Source: Sanderia malayensis
Taxonomy: Eukaryota; Cnidaria; Scyphozoa; Semaeostomeae; Pelagiidae
Direction of reading: 5' to 3'
Length of the DNA stretch: 64,000 nucleotides
NCBI GenBank assembly: GCA_013076295.1
Contig: RQOL01000252.1
Location: 21,589 to 85,588 of the forward strand
The translations under genes were made by a program, and so were the position numbers. How positions within the stretch are numbered: position 1 is the first letter of the stretch; each line of letters opens with the position of its first letter. The notes under the pieces are model-generated. The model was not told where the DNA came from. It saw only the letters and a program-made list of their open reading frames with translations, and searched no databases. This document shows positions 48,701 through 61,700 of this stretch, piece by piece.

Positions 48701-50571
48701 ATTCGAATCATTTGTGGTGAACATGATAACCGAACAGTTGAAGACAATTTAACTTTTGTTTCTCATGCCAAAAACCTTGCTATGTGGCGTTGGGATTATT
48801 CTCTATTGAGACTCTGCTATACGTGCGCATGCGCGTATGTTGTTTTCGATTTGCAATACGCGAATGGCAACTAATAATTAATTACTGTTTGATCCAAAAG
48901 CCTTCAACAACCACCCATCTGATTATTTGTTTACGATTGAGTATGGGTGTTTTATTCGTTAACCTTTTGGTTGCTTACGAGATGACTGGTTCGCTTGAAG
49001 GTTTTGTGTCAATGATTCAATGTATGCATTCGTCAAGCGTAAACTATACACCAGGAGTGCTTCGCTTCAGTGAATAAATATTTTAATGCTTGTCGAAGCC
49101 AAATTCAATTCATTGTTGGTTTCTACGGTGGCCCGCAACTGCACACCGAGTTCAACTTTCTCACACAAGATCCCAATTCGCCACACCGAATTCAAATACA
49201 GTAAAAACCCGCATGTAAGAACCTGTAAATTTCCATCCAGCCTATTGTTCCAAGACAATAGGCTATTGTTTCTTCTATTATTTTGAGCAGAAATATCACC
49301 CAGAAGGTTCTTAATGCACTGGTTCTTACATACGGGTTTTTACTGTACCCCATTTCGAGTTCAAATTTATCACACAGAGCTCTAATTCACCACAATAAGT
49401 TCAAATCGCTGACATCAAATTTAGAAGTCCACACAATAAAATATGTTTACCTATTGTAAAATCTTGCAGCAGAGACACCACACTACCTGTAAATATCAAG
49501 TTTAATGCAAACCTCACGTTTGCACATTTCAATGGAAATTCCTTTGATGTCTCTTAAAGCGTATTTGGAAAATGTTGTCTTAATTTCCTTTGCGTTTTAT
49601 CTTTCTAATTGCGGTCACTTTCAGATGGGGGTCACACAAAAATGCAACGCATTGCAATTGTAGCAAATTGTTAAAATAATAATTTATCGCATTGATTCAT
49701 TTTAACATTTTCACATGGTTTTTGCCTAATAGCACGTGTGTAAATTGATATAAAACTTTTGGCAGCTATTTGGTAATGTCTTTACCAAATTTAAAGACAT
49801 TATATATTTTAAAGACATGTCTTTATTTTACATAATAGCTTGCCATAGCTACATGGCTTTACTTGGTTCATCGATTCCGAAAGAAAACTAGAATAGCCTT
49901 CGAGCAAATTGTGTTGATAGCAGCGCGGTAAAGTTTAAATTTGATTGATTTGGTCACCGTAATTTGTTATTCATTTCTGTGCATTCGTCTGCTGCATGAG
50001 AGAGCCAAAAAGATTTCATGATTTCCTATTCTTATGCCTGGAAGAGAATGCGCGCGCAATTCAGCAAGCGAAATTCCTATTCAATTCAGTGGTGTCTTGA
50101 TATGGAGGGCTTTCTGGTATAAACGAACCAAACACCTTTTCGTCCATTTACTATCTTCATAGAGTTGATTTTCTGGGTTCGACTAACTTGATATTGGCAG
50201 TATAATTCAATTCAATGCATTTGAAGCAGTATTTCTCAAACTTAAGGTACAATATTAATCTAACAGCTAATTTCTTTGCTTAGGACGTCAAAGTAATTAT
50301 TTAATATTATACAAATGTTGCGACAATTACTAGATACTATTTCGCATTTGCTTCGATCATTTTGCAATACCGTTCTCTGTTATTTAGAGAAGGCATCTAG
50401 TATAAGCAAAACTGCACTGTGTTTTTGAAGGAATGAAATTGAGAAGCATAACTTTATCTTTTGTCTCGTATTTTTTTCGGTCAAAGTCATAGACACGCGT
50501 TTTTATAATAGAAAGAAGCATAACTCACCTTGGAAAACAAGGCCTAATACCATGGCAAGGTTTGCAAGCAT
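33741..50571 (-). CDS. transmembrane receptor: 13 Ig domains + TSP1 repeat + long tail
   Basis: Eighteen exons with canonical borders and matching phases give 1524 aa: 50571-50529, 46375-46031, 45860-45549, 45166-44903, 44497-44195, 43961-43644, 43333-43034, 42750-42442, 42316-42008, 41622-41311, 40859-40554, 40330-40037, 39831-39662, 39126-39042, 35838-35587, 35103-34918, 34489-34396 and 34113-33741. Exon 1 is a signal peptide (MLANLAMVLGLVFQ). Ig domain 1 is V-like but lacks both disulfide cysteines (SASLNWTYSY; DEGYIRFEV). Domains 2-13 are I-set-like with C...W...DxGxYxC. Each is one phase 1-1 exon except domain 12, which is split. Exon 16 is a thrombospondin type 1 repeat (WTQWTSCNVTCGSGNQTRHR). 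Exon 17 is a membrane helix (VLYVLIPVLLLLCIVLFVW). The ~125-residue tail has tyrosines in NSAYCPEEN and ends FYDTAYTHL (a YxxL). A cell-surface adhesion or recognition receptor is inferred. Confidence 0.85.
36799..37150 (+). pseudogene. decayed LTR-retrotransposon gag fragment in receptor intron
   Basis: From ATG 36,799 the frame contains FGTWFRHFKRCSAANDWDE and LFKLPAFLQGPAA, the pattern of Ty3/gypsy-type gag (W---F---...W......LP..L.G.A). Further gag-like sequence (AEDPFLWRLRETLR) follows after stops and a frame change. It lies in the 3.2-kb intron between 35,838 and 39,042, antisense to the receptor. No LTRs, protease or reverse transcriptase were recognised. The rest of the intron (to about 38,560) has similarly GC-richer, ORF-like scraps and may be further degraded element. 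Confidence 0.5.
47590..47790. mobile_element. reverse copy of the 27,511-27,747 MITE family
   Basis: Contains 'aaattttatagg', 'ttttccgactaaaattt' and 'caattttccgacaaaacggc' in the order expected for the reverse complement of the USP2-intron copy. The termini are eroded. Confidence 0.6.
49197..49347. mobile_element. 151-bp MITE
   Basis: Inverted ends TACAGTAAAAACCCGCATGT / ACATACGGGTTTTTACTGTA with TA edges, and an internal small hairpin around 'agcctattgtt...aacaataggct'. A truncated, oppositely oriented relative is at 54,490-54,611. Confidence 0.75.
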
Positions 50572-52761
50572 TTTTCATCTGTTTATGTCGTTTGCAAATT
50601 GTTACACGACTGTAGCATTCAGCAAATAACTCTCACTTCTTCATTTCTCTGTTTACTATATTGTAGTTGTGTAAACAGTGCGCGCGAGTGTGTGTTAAGT
50701 TAAATGAACGTTGAAGCTATATCTAGCTATCAAAGCTGAAATCGATCAGTAGTGTGGACTACTTGTCACTGTCGCCGTGTCATTACCAATAGCTCACTGC
50801 ATCTTAATATGACGCAGATGTTTTTCAAGCTCTTGTGCGCTGATGTGGTTTCGTACAATTAGCTTTGTTATTGCGCACTGAATAATAAAGTGAATAATAC
50901 TTGTTATTATGCATAGTAGAACGAGTTGAAGACTTGAATTCAATTCACTGTTTTATAACACGACAATAATGTTTTATTATTGTTCGGGTGCTGATGGTTG
51001 CAGGGTTGGCTTTGTTTCATCAGTGGGTCGAGTTTATAAAAATTTAATAACTATAATTTTAAACATTATGCGCACTGCCGTCACATATGACTGTTTATCA
51101 TATTAAATCCTTGGTAAACAGCTGAGCTCTATTTTTGCATCATTTAACCATAGTTAATAGAGGTCCTCCTCTCTATTCATTATGATTTCATGGTGTATTG
51201 CCTTAAAAATAAACTTATTTCTTCACATTAGAGAATTCTGATCACACTGAGACCTTTTTCATTGCCAATTGTCGCATTCGATCGAAGTTACGAGGATTCC
51301 CAACAAACCTCTTACCCCAATTGCATCAAGGTTCCTAAGCCAATCAAAATGCTTGACTTTTGAATGCTTCAAAGCCGATGTTTCCTCGGTTCAAAAAGCT
51401 TCAAAAAATACACTGAAATAAATAAATATCCATACAATAGTATTTATGTCATAAAATATTAGTTAAACATACTACCTTTTCAATTAGTCAATACCATACC
51501 TCGTAGGATTAATTTAAAATTCCAGTCGACTGTTTAACGTAAACAAAAGTTAATAGCAATTCAGTTGAGTCTCTGTCGACAACTTAACTCACCAGCGTTC
51601 TATTTACAGTGGAATCCCGCTATAACGAACTCTGTAGGGACCGAGAAAATAGTTCGCAATAGCGGGAGTTCGTTATACAGAAGGGATATTTTTTTATGAA
51701 GAACTACTTCCCAGAATCCAAGGGACCGGAGTTTTAGTTCGTAATAGCGGGAAGTTCGTTATAAACGGGGTTCGTTATAGCGGGATTCCACTGTATGTGC
51801 ATCCATTTTCAATTTCTGTCTGCATGCTTCAGGTTTAACGACTTAGCATAGCTGGAACTCCCATCACCCAAAGCAGTTGTCTCTATCCTAATCTAACTTG
51901 TTGAACTGCATCTAATAATTTAAGCTTGCATATAATTACATACAACCAACTGTATTTGTGTGGGAATAATTCATCCCTGTGATGTTGCAATGTATTTAGC
52001 AAGTGCCGGTTTACATTTAGTAAGCGTCCCTTTTAGTGATCTTAGAGGTACACGAAGGAGCCAAACTGGCCAGTGCTAAAAATAAAACGCAATTCCACTA
52101 AACTAATCCAAGATATACTTCGGTGATCACAGGAAAAATCAGAATGTGTGTTACTCACTCTAGAAAGTGATCACATGCACAGCTTCGGATCACATGCACA
52201 CTTTCTTGACCATCGTACAAACGCATTTGATTGGATAAAACCAAACATCTATTTGATAGATTGTGCATATGCACGCTTTTGTATCCTTCGTATGCCATTA
52301 AACCTGTAGAGATTTAATAAGCACCCCTGCCTATTGTCAAATTCATACGTTTTAAAGTTTTGATTCAATCCATTGCGCGGCTAATATCGAATTCTGCGAC
52401 GTCAATTTTAAACAAATCAAGTCTTGGATTCTTCTTCCGCAAGCGGCCAGTGATTTTGTGCAAATTGCGATTTTAAATTGCAGACCAAGAATAATTGACA
52501 AGTAGCATTTTACTGACCAGGGATTAAATCGTGCAGACTTGGCTCAACTAGTTACAATTGTTTAAAAAATGCAGCGAAAAGCGAAGAGAAAATGCGACCG
52601 CACTTTTTCTGCGTTTTAGCTACATCTTATTTTGTAGAGAAACGCGGCAAAATGTGCGACCACTGCCACGTTTTTCATTGCGCTTTTTCAAAAGCGCGGA
52701 ATATTTTCCAAATTAGCCACTGTAAAATACTAACTACGCCAGGTTGAATAGAAATTACTGT
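50572..52761. other. space between the two receptor genes
   Basis: This 2.2-kb region should contain the promoter of the 13-Ig gene (near 50,600-50,800) and the 3' UTR of the 6-Ig gene. Apart from the MITE at 51,605-51,795, I see no further gene. Confidence 0.5.
51605..51795. mobile_element. 191-bp TA-flanked MITE (CAGTGGAATCCCGC family)
   Basis: Begins TACAGTGGAATCCCGCTATA and ends with the complement ...CGGGATTCCACTGTA. The subterminal GTTCGTTATA/TATAACGAAC arms allow it to fold back almost entirely. Confidence 0.8.
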
Positions 52762-55700
52762 TTACACCGCGTGTTCAGCAATGGTTTCGTAAGCACTGTT
52801 AGCCGAACCTTGAATTGGGGGCAGCTCTTTCATGTCATAAATCATGTCTTTATTCTTTGTTTTCTCACTTTGGATGAATTCTTGCTTGACCGGGCAACTC
52901 CTAGGCCTGTTAAACAGAAACAGTCATCATTCAAAGAAGATTATCGCGTGGTTGATACGTTAGTAAGGGCTCTAGATGTGGCTCTAGATCTTTTTACGGC
53001 CGACATCAGAGCAGACCTCGCAGTTCTGATGGTGCAAAAGAGTTGCTCGTAATGAGGACATTCATTTTAATAAACATACAAGGGATAGAAATGGTGATGC
53101 GAATACCTTGTTATTCGTGCAAAAATTACCAGCAGGGTTGTAATTAATAGAAAAACTCCAATAGATACAGCAACTGGAATGATCCATGTTTCTGAAATAA
53201 AACTCAGAAAATGAATTCAATTCATTGGTTTCATATCTTACATGCTATCGTGTGCAATACACGTAATGAATTTGAGCCACCATGAATCAAACACCCAGAG
53301 GAGTGAGATATAAGTTCGAATCAGCGAGAGTGGGCGTTATCAGGGGTAATAAATTTAGCATAGCTACATATGGAAGACCAAGATGAATCGAGACAAAAAC
53401 ATGTTTGACACATTGCAGAATTCGACTTAAATGGTAATCAGGCCATCGAGGCTCGACTCGACTATGTAATCTGAACGTTTATTAAGAGATTATTATTTAT
53501 TATGAGAAGGACGGCGTCTATTTCAAAATTTAGGGATCATAGGGTATGAAATGACTTACTGTCAGTTGTGGAGCTCTGTGTTGCTGAAATAGAAGTAAGA
53601 AGGGAAATTAATATTGAAAATGGTCTGTTTTATAGTCTTGCATCCCATTGTACATGTATTTGATGTATATTATATACCATTCTGTTATTTATGTATGTAT
53701 TATACTGGGTAAAAATGTTGCTAAAATTAGAATTGTGATGCCTTGGATTCAATTTGGAAGATAGTTATCAATGAAGCATTATGCGTTGATATATATGGTA
53801 CATATATACTTGAAATGTACTTTTATACCCACATTTCATTATCAGCAATTTATTTGAAGAAACTGATCCGATTGCATTGGAAGCTATGCAAGTATAATTT
53901 CCATATGACGCCGATTTGATTCTTTTGAAATTCACGATGCTAGTGATATGTGACCATCCTCTTGTTCGATTAAACCATTGCATGATATGAATATCAGTGC
54001 TATTTTGCAGCATTGTGCCATTGAAATACCAGGATATACTCGGTTCTGGATTTCCTATTGCTGAACATTTCATCTTGTAATTTTCTGTTCCTTGCTCAAT
54101 GTGAGATATAGGAGCCAAATTTGTAACGAATTCCGGTAGAACTGAGAAGGATAAAGTAAAATATATAAGTTTTCTCAAAAATTCGTTATATCGAGGGTAT
54201 TTGTGGTCAGGGGATCGAAAGTTTGGTTCGTAATAACGAGAGTTCGTTATATCCAGGGTTCGTTATACAGGGAGCATTTACAGTAGGATTTACTTCCCAG
54301 AATCCAAGGGACCGGAGTTTTAGTTCGTAATAGCGGGAAGTTCGTTATAAGCGGGGTTCGTTGTAGCGGGATTCCACTGTGTATATTATATATTATGTTA
54401 TTGGCCTCTTGGCAAGTACTATGGAACCTTCGTGAATTGATGCCTCGTTATAGTGGCCACCTTATATAACTTTAAAATCTTTTCTTCTATCAGTGTACCT
54501 CTGGGTGATATTTCTGCGCCAAACAATAAAAGAAATAATAGCCTATTGTCTTAATAGGAACAATAGGCTGGATGGAAATTTACAGGTTCTTACATGCGGG
54601 TTTTTACTGTATCCAATTGTACAATTGTATCGGTGACCAATTGTATCGCCTACCATGCGTTATAAAGAGGCTTTACTGTATCATTGTCAGTCTTAGTAAT
54701 AGATAATCATTGGTACAACTTACATTGGATGACAATGGTTGTTGTGGATTGTTGATATCCAATAATATTTGATGCATTGCATGTCAATGAGCCAGCATTC
54801 TTGCGATGAATTCCAATCATAGTTAGTGTGCTTTCGATCTCAAAATTACTCGATGGTGAAAGCATTTTCTTTTGAACGGTGTTAAATCCACTTGGCAGTT
54901 GCTTTCCATTTAGCGTCCACATTATTCCTACTTCAGGATTTCCTTCAGCTTTGCATGTCCAACTTTTGTTCCATCCCGTGTATTCCACTAATGTGTAATT
55001 TTTATCCAAGGTGTCATGCAAATTCGGAGCATCTGCACATTCAGAAGAGAGGTTAACTCAATGTGGCGGATATACTGGAAAATATTTGTATCCATTGGAA
55101 TGCATTAGTGTTAACGAGCTCAACTAATGACATATTTCTAAAGAAATATGGCGATGTGGAATATAACGACTCATTCATCTCTTACATATTGGCATAAAAA
55201 GGTACGCCAAGCATTTATTTTAACTCATTTCATTTTGCATTCTTTATTAATCCGTTTCGGGTTCTCTACTACTTTTGATTGTCTTTAAAACCCACAATAA
55301 CTTGAATTTATTAAGGAATCGATCCTAATCGAATAATCACCTGGGAGGTCGTTCAAAGATGAAGTTTATTACTTGTTTTACTGAGTCGGGCTTCAATTGG
55401 CGTGGGCGTTTATAGGAACGAAGAATTATGAGGGTTATGGCACAAAAACTGTAACAATACGTACATTGCAAATTGACTGAGATATTTTGAGCCCGAGACC
55501 CAACTAAATTGTTTGCTGCACACTCGTATTGCCCATGCTGAGATTTGTTTGATGTACCAAAAGTCATTGTGCTTTGTACCACTGCGAAGCTGGTATTTTG
55601 TGACAATACTTTTGTTGTAATGCTGGCTGTCTTTGGTATTACGCCATTGTGTTTTTGCCAAAGCACAGTTGGAGTCGGTTCACCTTTGAATGTGCACGTG

Positions 55701-58700
55701 AGAGTAAATGGAGACCCAAGGACCACGTTGACAATACTTCCAACCGAGGAAACCAGGTCTGGGGGAACTTGATTAAACAAAAGAAAGATAATAAGTAACT
55801 CATTTCTCCGTTAATTCGGGTGTAAGTGTATGGTTAAAATTCGGCGTGCAATATTTAATTAATAAAGGGTTCATCATTTGCAATTTAAGTATGAACTAAG
55901 CTAAAGCCATCTTTTAAACGGGAAGGCATTGTACCTCAAATCCGTTCCCTTTGGTCAGTGTCGTTTACCTGGAATTTTCTTTCACTTCCCGTGAAAGTGT
56001 TTATCAAGATGCTCTTTTGCATAACAAATTGAAATTCCGAGAGCTGTGGGAAACAATTTTATGTAACCCCTAAAGCTGCTTTTGCGGTATAAGTATTTTA
56101 ATACTGGCAGTGATAACTTACCATGTATTGTGAAATTGATCTGTTTCTGGAGACCATTGCCGATAATATTTTTTGGAATGCAAGTGTAGACTCCTTCTTG
56201 TGACAGAGTAACCGGGTCCAGAATGAAGATACCCTTTGTAGAATTACTCACCAGTGTGCCATCTCGAAATATTTGGTAATAAACAATGACTGGGCGTGCT
56301 TCTGTGAAGGAGCAGTTGAATGCTATACTTTGTCCGAGGAGTGCTACGTTGTTTACTTTGTCTGTTCGGAATTGTGTCCCTACTGGTTCATCTTGACAAA
56401 GAAAACGAAATTATTATTGTTTTAACAGCAAATCGTCAAACAATTGCATCAAATCTAATCTAGCCATGTCCGTATATTGGTGAGAGACGTTTAAGTTCCT
56501 TAGCGTTCATTACTTATTTTACTAAATTTTTGGGGTCGTTTTTTCGAAGCTTTAGAATAATCACATCCGAAGTAATATCATAAACATAGCAATACGTACG
56601 TTGAATCAACGAATTGCTCTAAAATACTTACACATAACAACATGATTTGTTTGCGATGATGAATTTGCATTTGGTAACATTGCAATGCACGAGATAACAC
56701 CTGCATCTTCTGGCATTGATTTGTAGATGGTAAGTTTTGATAAAACACGCGTTGTGTTGGCAATAGAGCCGTCAGACATTGTTGCATTAATGTTGTAACG
56801 TGCATTGTTCATTGCAATACCATTTAAATACCACCGAATTGTAGGTGCTGGTCTGGCATCAAACGCGCATTGAAATATAGATTCGGCACCTTTGTAAGCA
56901 GTGCTTTCATTTGCTAAGCCGGTTACAAGAGTTGGTGCAACTGTAAAAAAAATCAGATTCAACACCTCCAGCTCGAAGTAATAAATGCAATTAAATGTGG
57001 TAAATTGTATTGTATATAACACTGCAATATTTATGTAATGGCTTACTTGTTACGGTTATGTATGTCATGTTGATCTGGGTTCTCACTGACCCTGAACTTA
57101 GGGCACGGTACATTAGCAAAAATGCCATATATCCTTCGTCACTAAAGCTGACATTGCTAACATGCATGCCCCCATTAGGAACATATGCTACCCTGTTAAG
57201 AAATATTTCAGGCGGGTTTGACAATATCTTACTCATTATAAAACTCCCTAATTGGTTTCCATGGGCATCTGCTTTATACCATTGTTCTTTAATTGGTGAA
57301 ATATTTTGCCCTGTGAAGTTCCAGTGCAGTAGAATGCTGCCCTCTTTATTGACGTAGCTGATTGCTGCTGGCGCACTAGAGAACTCCAGCACCATTTCCA
57401 CACCTATTGTAAAGCAATTAGATTATTTTGACTAGATTGTTATAAAATAATGATTTTATGTGGAGCAGGCCGTATAATTATGTTGTACGCATAATTTTTA
57501 AACTTAGACTCTTTGAAATTTAACCCTCTTTTTTTAATCACAACTTGGCCTGATGAATAGCAAAGCTTGAAACGTTGTTTAACATCTCGCTAGAAATGCT
57601 GGCGCGCTTACTCTCTGGTGTTTGGCTTTTCGATCTGAGTGAAACAAACAGCGTTTTTTGAATTAAAGTTGGATCACGTTTCTTACGGATCTGTTTTGAT
57701 TTGATCACGGGCGAAATTGTATGGCGTCATAGCCATGAAACAGGAGGTCCTTTAAAATGGGAGAGTATCGTGAAACGTTTTCAAAACCGCCCTGTGTGTA
57801 ACCGTTAGCCACCTTTTTTTATAAGAATACCTTAACTTATGCTGAGCCTTGATCTTTTTCATTGTTACAGTCAAATCTGCATGGTTCGAACTCGTGTCTA
57901 ATTCGAACGAAATTCTCCGTCCCTTCAAGGATCATGATTTTGAGCTTTTTGGCAATTTTGAGCCTCAATATTCTTATATCGTAGCTAATGCTTCGATTAA
58001 ACGCCCCCTCGAATAGAGGCACCCTTGTAGAGGGCGTGTATTCATTGGCGGAGTTGTTAGTACTCACAATCATTGACAGAAGGTCTTGAGAAAGTGAAAA
58101 ATTTGCATTACTTTTCATTGAGAAACATCCTTGGAAAATACAGAGCCACCCCCTTCCCCCAAATCAATGTTGCTATTTTTGATGGACAGGTTTATCAGGG
58201 AGTGCTAAAAACACTTTCCAAACATCCTAAACATTGAATAGGGGAAGGGGGTTCAATTTTTTTCGGGACATGTGAGAAAATACACGGCGTTCTTTAACTG
58301 TCTCACACCTTATGGCGAGGATTGTCTTTTCTTTGGATAAGAGTCCTCTCATGGTGGACTGGAGTTACGAGCTATTAGAATACCGTAAGGTGCTTTTGGA
58401 AACAAGTCCACCATTTCCAGAATTAAGGGAAGGTCTATATAATTAACTAATCAATACTTATCAAGTCGGCACCAGACTGCTAATGTGACGTCATATTAGG
58501 AAAGTTTTTCTCAAGCGCTCTTCTCCTGAAAAAAACTGACAAGTGCTTATCAACATGATGTACCACAAACTATTCCCCCTTATGTCAGGGCATATATTAA
58601 ATTGAGCAAAGAAAGTGTATTGGAACTTTCCGCAAAACTAAATGTATCAAGAGCACAAATATATCGTATAAAATAGAACCATATAACTGCACAACAACAG

Positions 58701-61700
58701 TTACAAAATATGTTCACGATAGGCCCGAAAAGCTCGATGAAAGGAGCAAGCGCAATTTATTGCAACAATTGCAAATACTGCGACAACAAGAACCAAATTG
58801 GACAATTAAGCGACTGATGGAGGTTTCTGGGGTGGATCATGTATCAACCAGGACAATCAACCGATTTTTAAATAAGAATGGATACCTATATTTGCAAACT
58901 AAAAGAAAAGGTCTAATGTCTGCAGATGACAGAGAAAATAGGATCCAATTTGCTAAAATGGTCATGTTGAAGCACAGCAATAGTTTGTGGACACATAAAA
59001 TCGCCTTTGATTTAGATGGGGTCAGTTTTGTTTACAAGAGAAATTCTATGTCGCAAGGTCTTGCACCTTCAGGCAGACTTTGGAGACGCCCATGCGAAGC
59101 ACTATTAAAAGGCTGTGTTGGTAGCAAATGCGGAACAGGAGGAAACTATGTCAAACTAATTGTAGCCATATCTTTTGAAGGAGGAGTGATTGCAGCTCTA
59201 CCGTACGAGAAAATGAATGAAGATTATTTGATGTGATGGTTAAGAAGGCCAATAAAAATTCAAGAAGCAATATTCCTGTCCTTTTGGGTTTAAATCAAGG
59301 CTCGCGGTGGTATTGAAAGCAGATCTGCTTCTACGTCCTCAATTGCTTCTTCTGCCGATGTGCTGTTTTGAGAAGGATATCCGTCCTGTAAAAATGTCCT
59401 TAAATTTTTATTGGCCTTCTTAACCACCACATCAAATAATCTTCATTCATTTTCTCGTACGGTAGAGCTGCAATCACTCCTCCTTCAAAAGATATGGCTA
59501 CAATTAGTTTGACATAGTTTCCTCCTGTTCCGCATTTGCTACCAACACAGCCTGTTAATAGTGCTTCGCATGGGCGTCTCCAAAGTCTGCCTGAAGGTGC
59601 AAGACCTTGCGACATAGAATTTCTCTTGTAAACAAAACTGACCCCATCTAAATCAAAGGCGATTTTATGTGTCCACAAACTATTGCTGTGCTTCAACATG
59701 ACCATTTTAGCAAATTGGATCCTCTTTTCTCTGTCATCTGCAGACATTAGCCCTTTTCTGCGAGTTTGCAAATATCGGTATCCATTCTTATTTAAAAATC
59801 GGTTGATTGTCCTGGTTGATACATGATCCATCCCAGAAACCTCCATCAGTCGCTTAATTGTCCAATTTGGTTCTTGTTGTCGCAGTATTTGCAATTGTTG
59901 CATTAAATTGCGCTTGCTCCTTTCATCGAGCTTTTCGGGCCTATCGTGAACATATTTTGTAACTGTTGTTGTGCGGCTATATGGTTCTTTTTTTATACGA
60001 TATATTTGTGCTCTTGATACACTTAGTTTTGCGGAAAGCTCCAATACACTTTCTTTGCTCAATTTAATTTATGCCCTGGCATAAGGGGGAATAGGTTTGT
60101 GGTACACCATGTTGATAAGCACTTTAAGTTTTTTTGTTACGAAAACAACGCTTGAGAAAAACTTTCCTAATATGACGTCACATTAGTAGTCTGGTGCCGA
60201 CTTGATAAGTATTGATTGGTTAATTATAGACCTTCCCTTAATTCTGGAAATGGTGGACTTGTTTGCAAAAGCACCTTACGGTATTCTAATAGCTCGTAAC
60301 TCCAGTCCACCATGAGAGGACTTTTATCCAAAGAAAAGACAATCCTCGCCATAAGGTGTGAGACAGTTAAAGAACGCCGTGTATTTTCTCACATGTCCCG
60401 AAAAAAATTGAACCCCCTTCCCCTATTAAATGTTGAGGATGTTTGGAAAGTGTTTTTAGCACTCCCTGATAAACCTGTCCATCAAAAATAGCAACATTGA
60501 TTTGGGGGGAGGGGGTGGCTCTGTATTTTCAAAGGAAATTGTGTTTCTCATTGAAAATTAATGCAAATTTTTCACTTTCTCAAGACCTTCTGTCAATGAT
60601 TGTAAGTACTAACAACTCCACGGTTAAGCTTTTCTCGGTGATTCTAAAACCAAGCACCGTGTGGCCTAGGTCGTGCTGTTGGAGGACCAGGCTGAGTAAA
60701 CCGTTGCAGCAGTTAATAATTTATAAATGGAATTTTAAGCCATCCATTTTCAAAAGAATTTTAGAATGGAGGAAAACAGACGGGGGTAGCTGCGAGGGTT
60801 ACGTTTTCGTTCAAACGCATATTTTTGATTTATCGAGCTGTAAGGACAGTAGTAAAGAGCTGCAATAAACTCCAATGCAAAAGCTTGAATTGTGTCATGC
60901 CTATGACGTCACGGCTGTCGCACTTGAAATGGCTAAATTGGGCAAAATTGAAGTTTTTTGGCCTTGTAAAAATTGACTTTTCAGAGCACCACGATCAAAA
61001 TCCAAATGGTCCCGTTTTGGTCCCATTTGACGTAGCTGGGTGAAACATTGGGTCACAACACCTTTAGCTCGAGACGACTGCGTGAAATTGTAGACCCTGG
61101 GTAGTTTTAATACCATTACAAGGAAACGAAAAACACCAGCTTCTAACATTTCACTTTGATGTTTGATGCATCTCCGAAAGAAAGTTTATCAGGAAGTCTC
61201 GACCGAAGCAGACAGAAATACAAAGGGGCCCAATTGTTCGGATTTCAATGTTATCAATATCAAAAGGTTCCAGTTTTTGCTTTTCTTTCGAAATTGTTTG
61301 CTCTTATAACTGGATTTAATAGAGCATACAGTCGACTCTCGCTATCTCAAACTCGCACGGGAAATGAAAATTTGTTCGACATAGCGGGACCTCGAGATAT
61401 CCGAACTAAATTCACCCAATTAGAGAACGAGAGGAAATGGGAATCTGTTGGAGATAGCGAGTTGTTCGAGATAGCGAGATTCGACTGTAGTTAGTGTAGA
61501 GATTAATTGGACGACATGTAATTCGAATTTAAGTAGATGTTGGGAATTCAACTTCGTTAGCATAATGTGAGTTTTAGCATAACAAAACAAAACTATGATT
61601 TCATTCGCAAGTGGTTGAATTGGTACAGAGATTCAGTACATATTTCACTTAATTTGTCAAAGTGAAGAGTTCTACGTTGATGGTAAATAATGTACATAGG

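Larger units (their letters stand above)
46376..50528 (-). other. first intron of the 13-Ig receptor
   Basis: 4.15 kb between the signal-peptide exon and Ig exon 1. It holds a reverse copy of the 'ttttccgac' MITE family (about 47,590-47,790), the small MITE at 49,197-49,347, and otherwise AT-rich sequence without coding features that I can support. Confidence 0.7.
58050..60619. mobile_element. 2.57-kb palindromic element carrying two head-to-head transposase remnants
   Basis: The left arm 58,050-59,260 and right arm 59,403-60,619 are inverted copies with only scattered differences. They start and end at GGAGTTGTTAGTAC and its complement. A 142-base unpaired centre (59,261-59,402) continues the right-arm transposase. 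Each arm carries the same Tc1/mariner-like reading frame, pointing towards the centre. The element lies in the first intron of the 6-Ig receptor gene. No target duplication was identified at the outer ends. Confidence 0.85.

Noticed and set aside
52744..53052. Plus-strand ORF of 102 codons
   Set aside because: It lies opposite the tail exon of the 6-Ig receptor, which has matching splice phase and an ITIM-like motif on the minus strand; most likely a shadow.
60497..61494. ORFs of 72-123 codons in the first intron of the 6-Ig gene
   Set aside because: They overlap the palindrome arm and a MITE and lack any domain or splice support.
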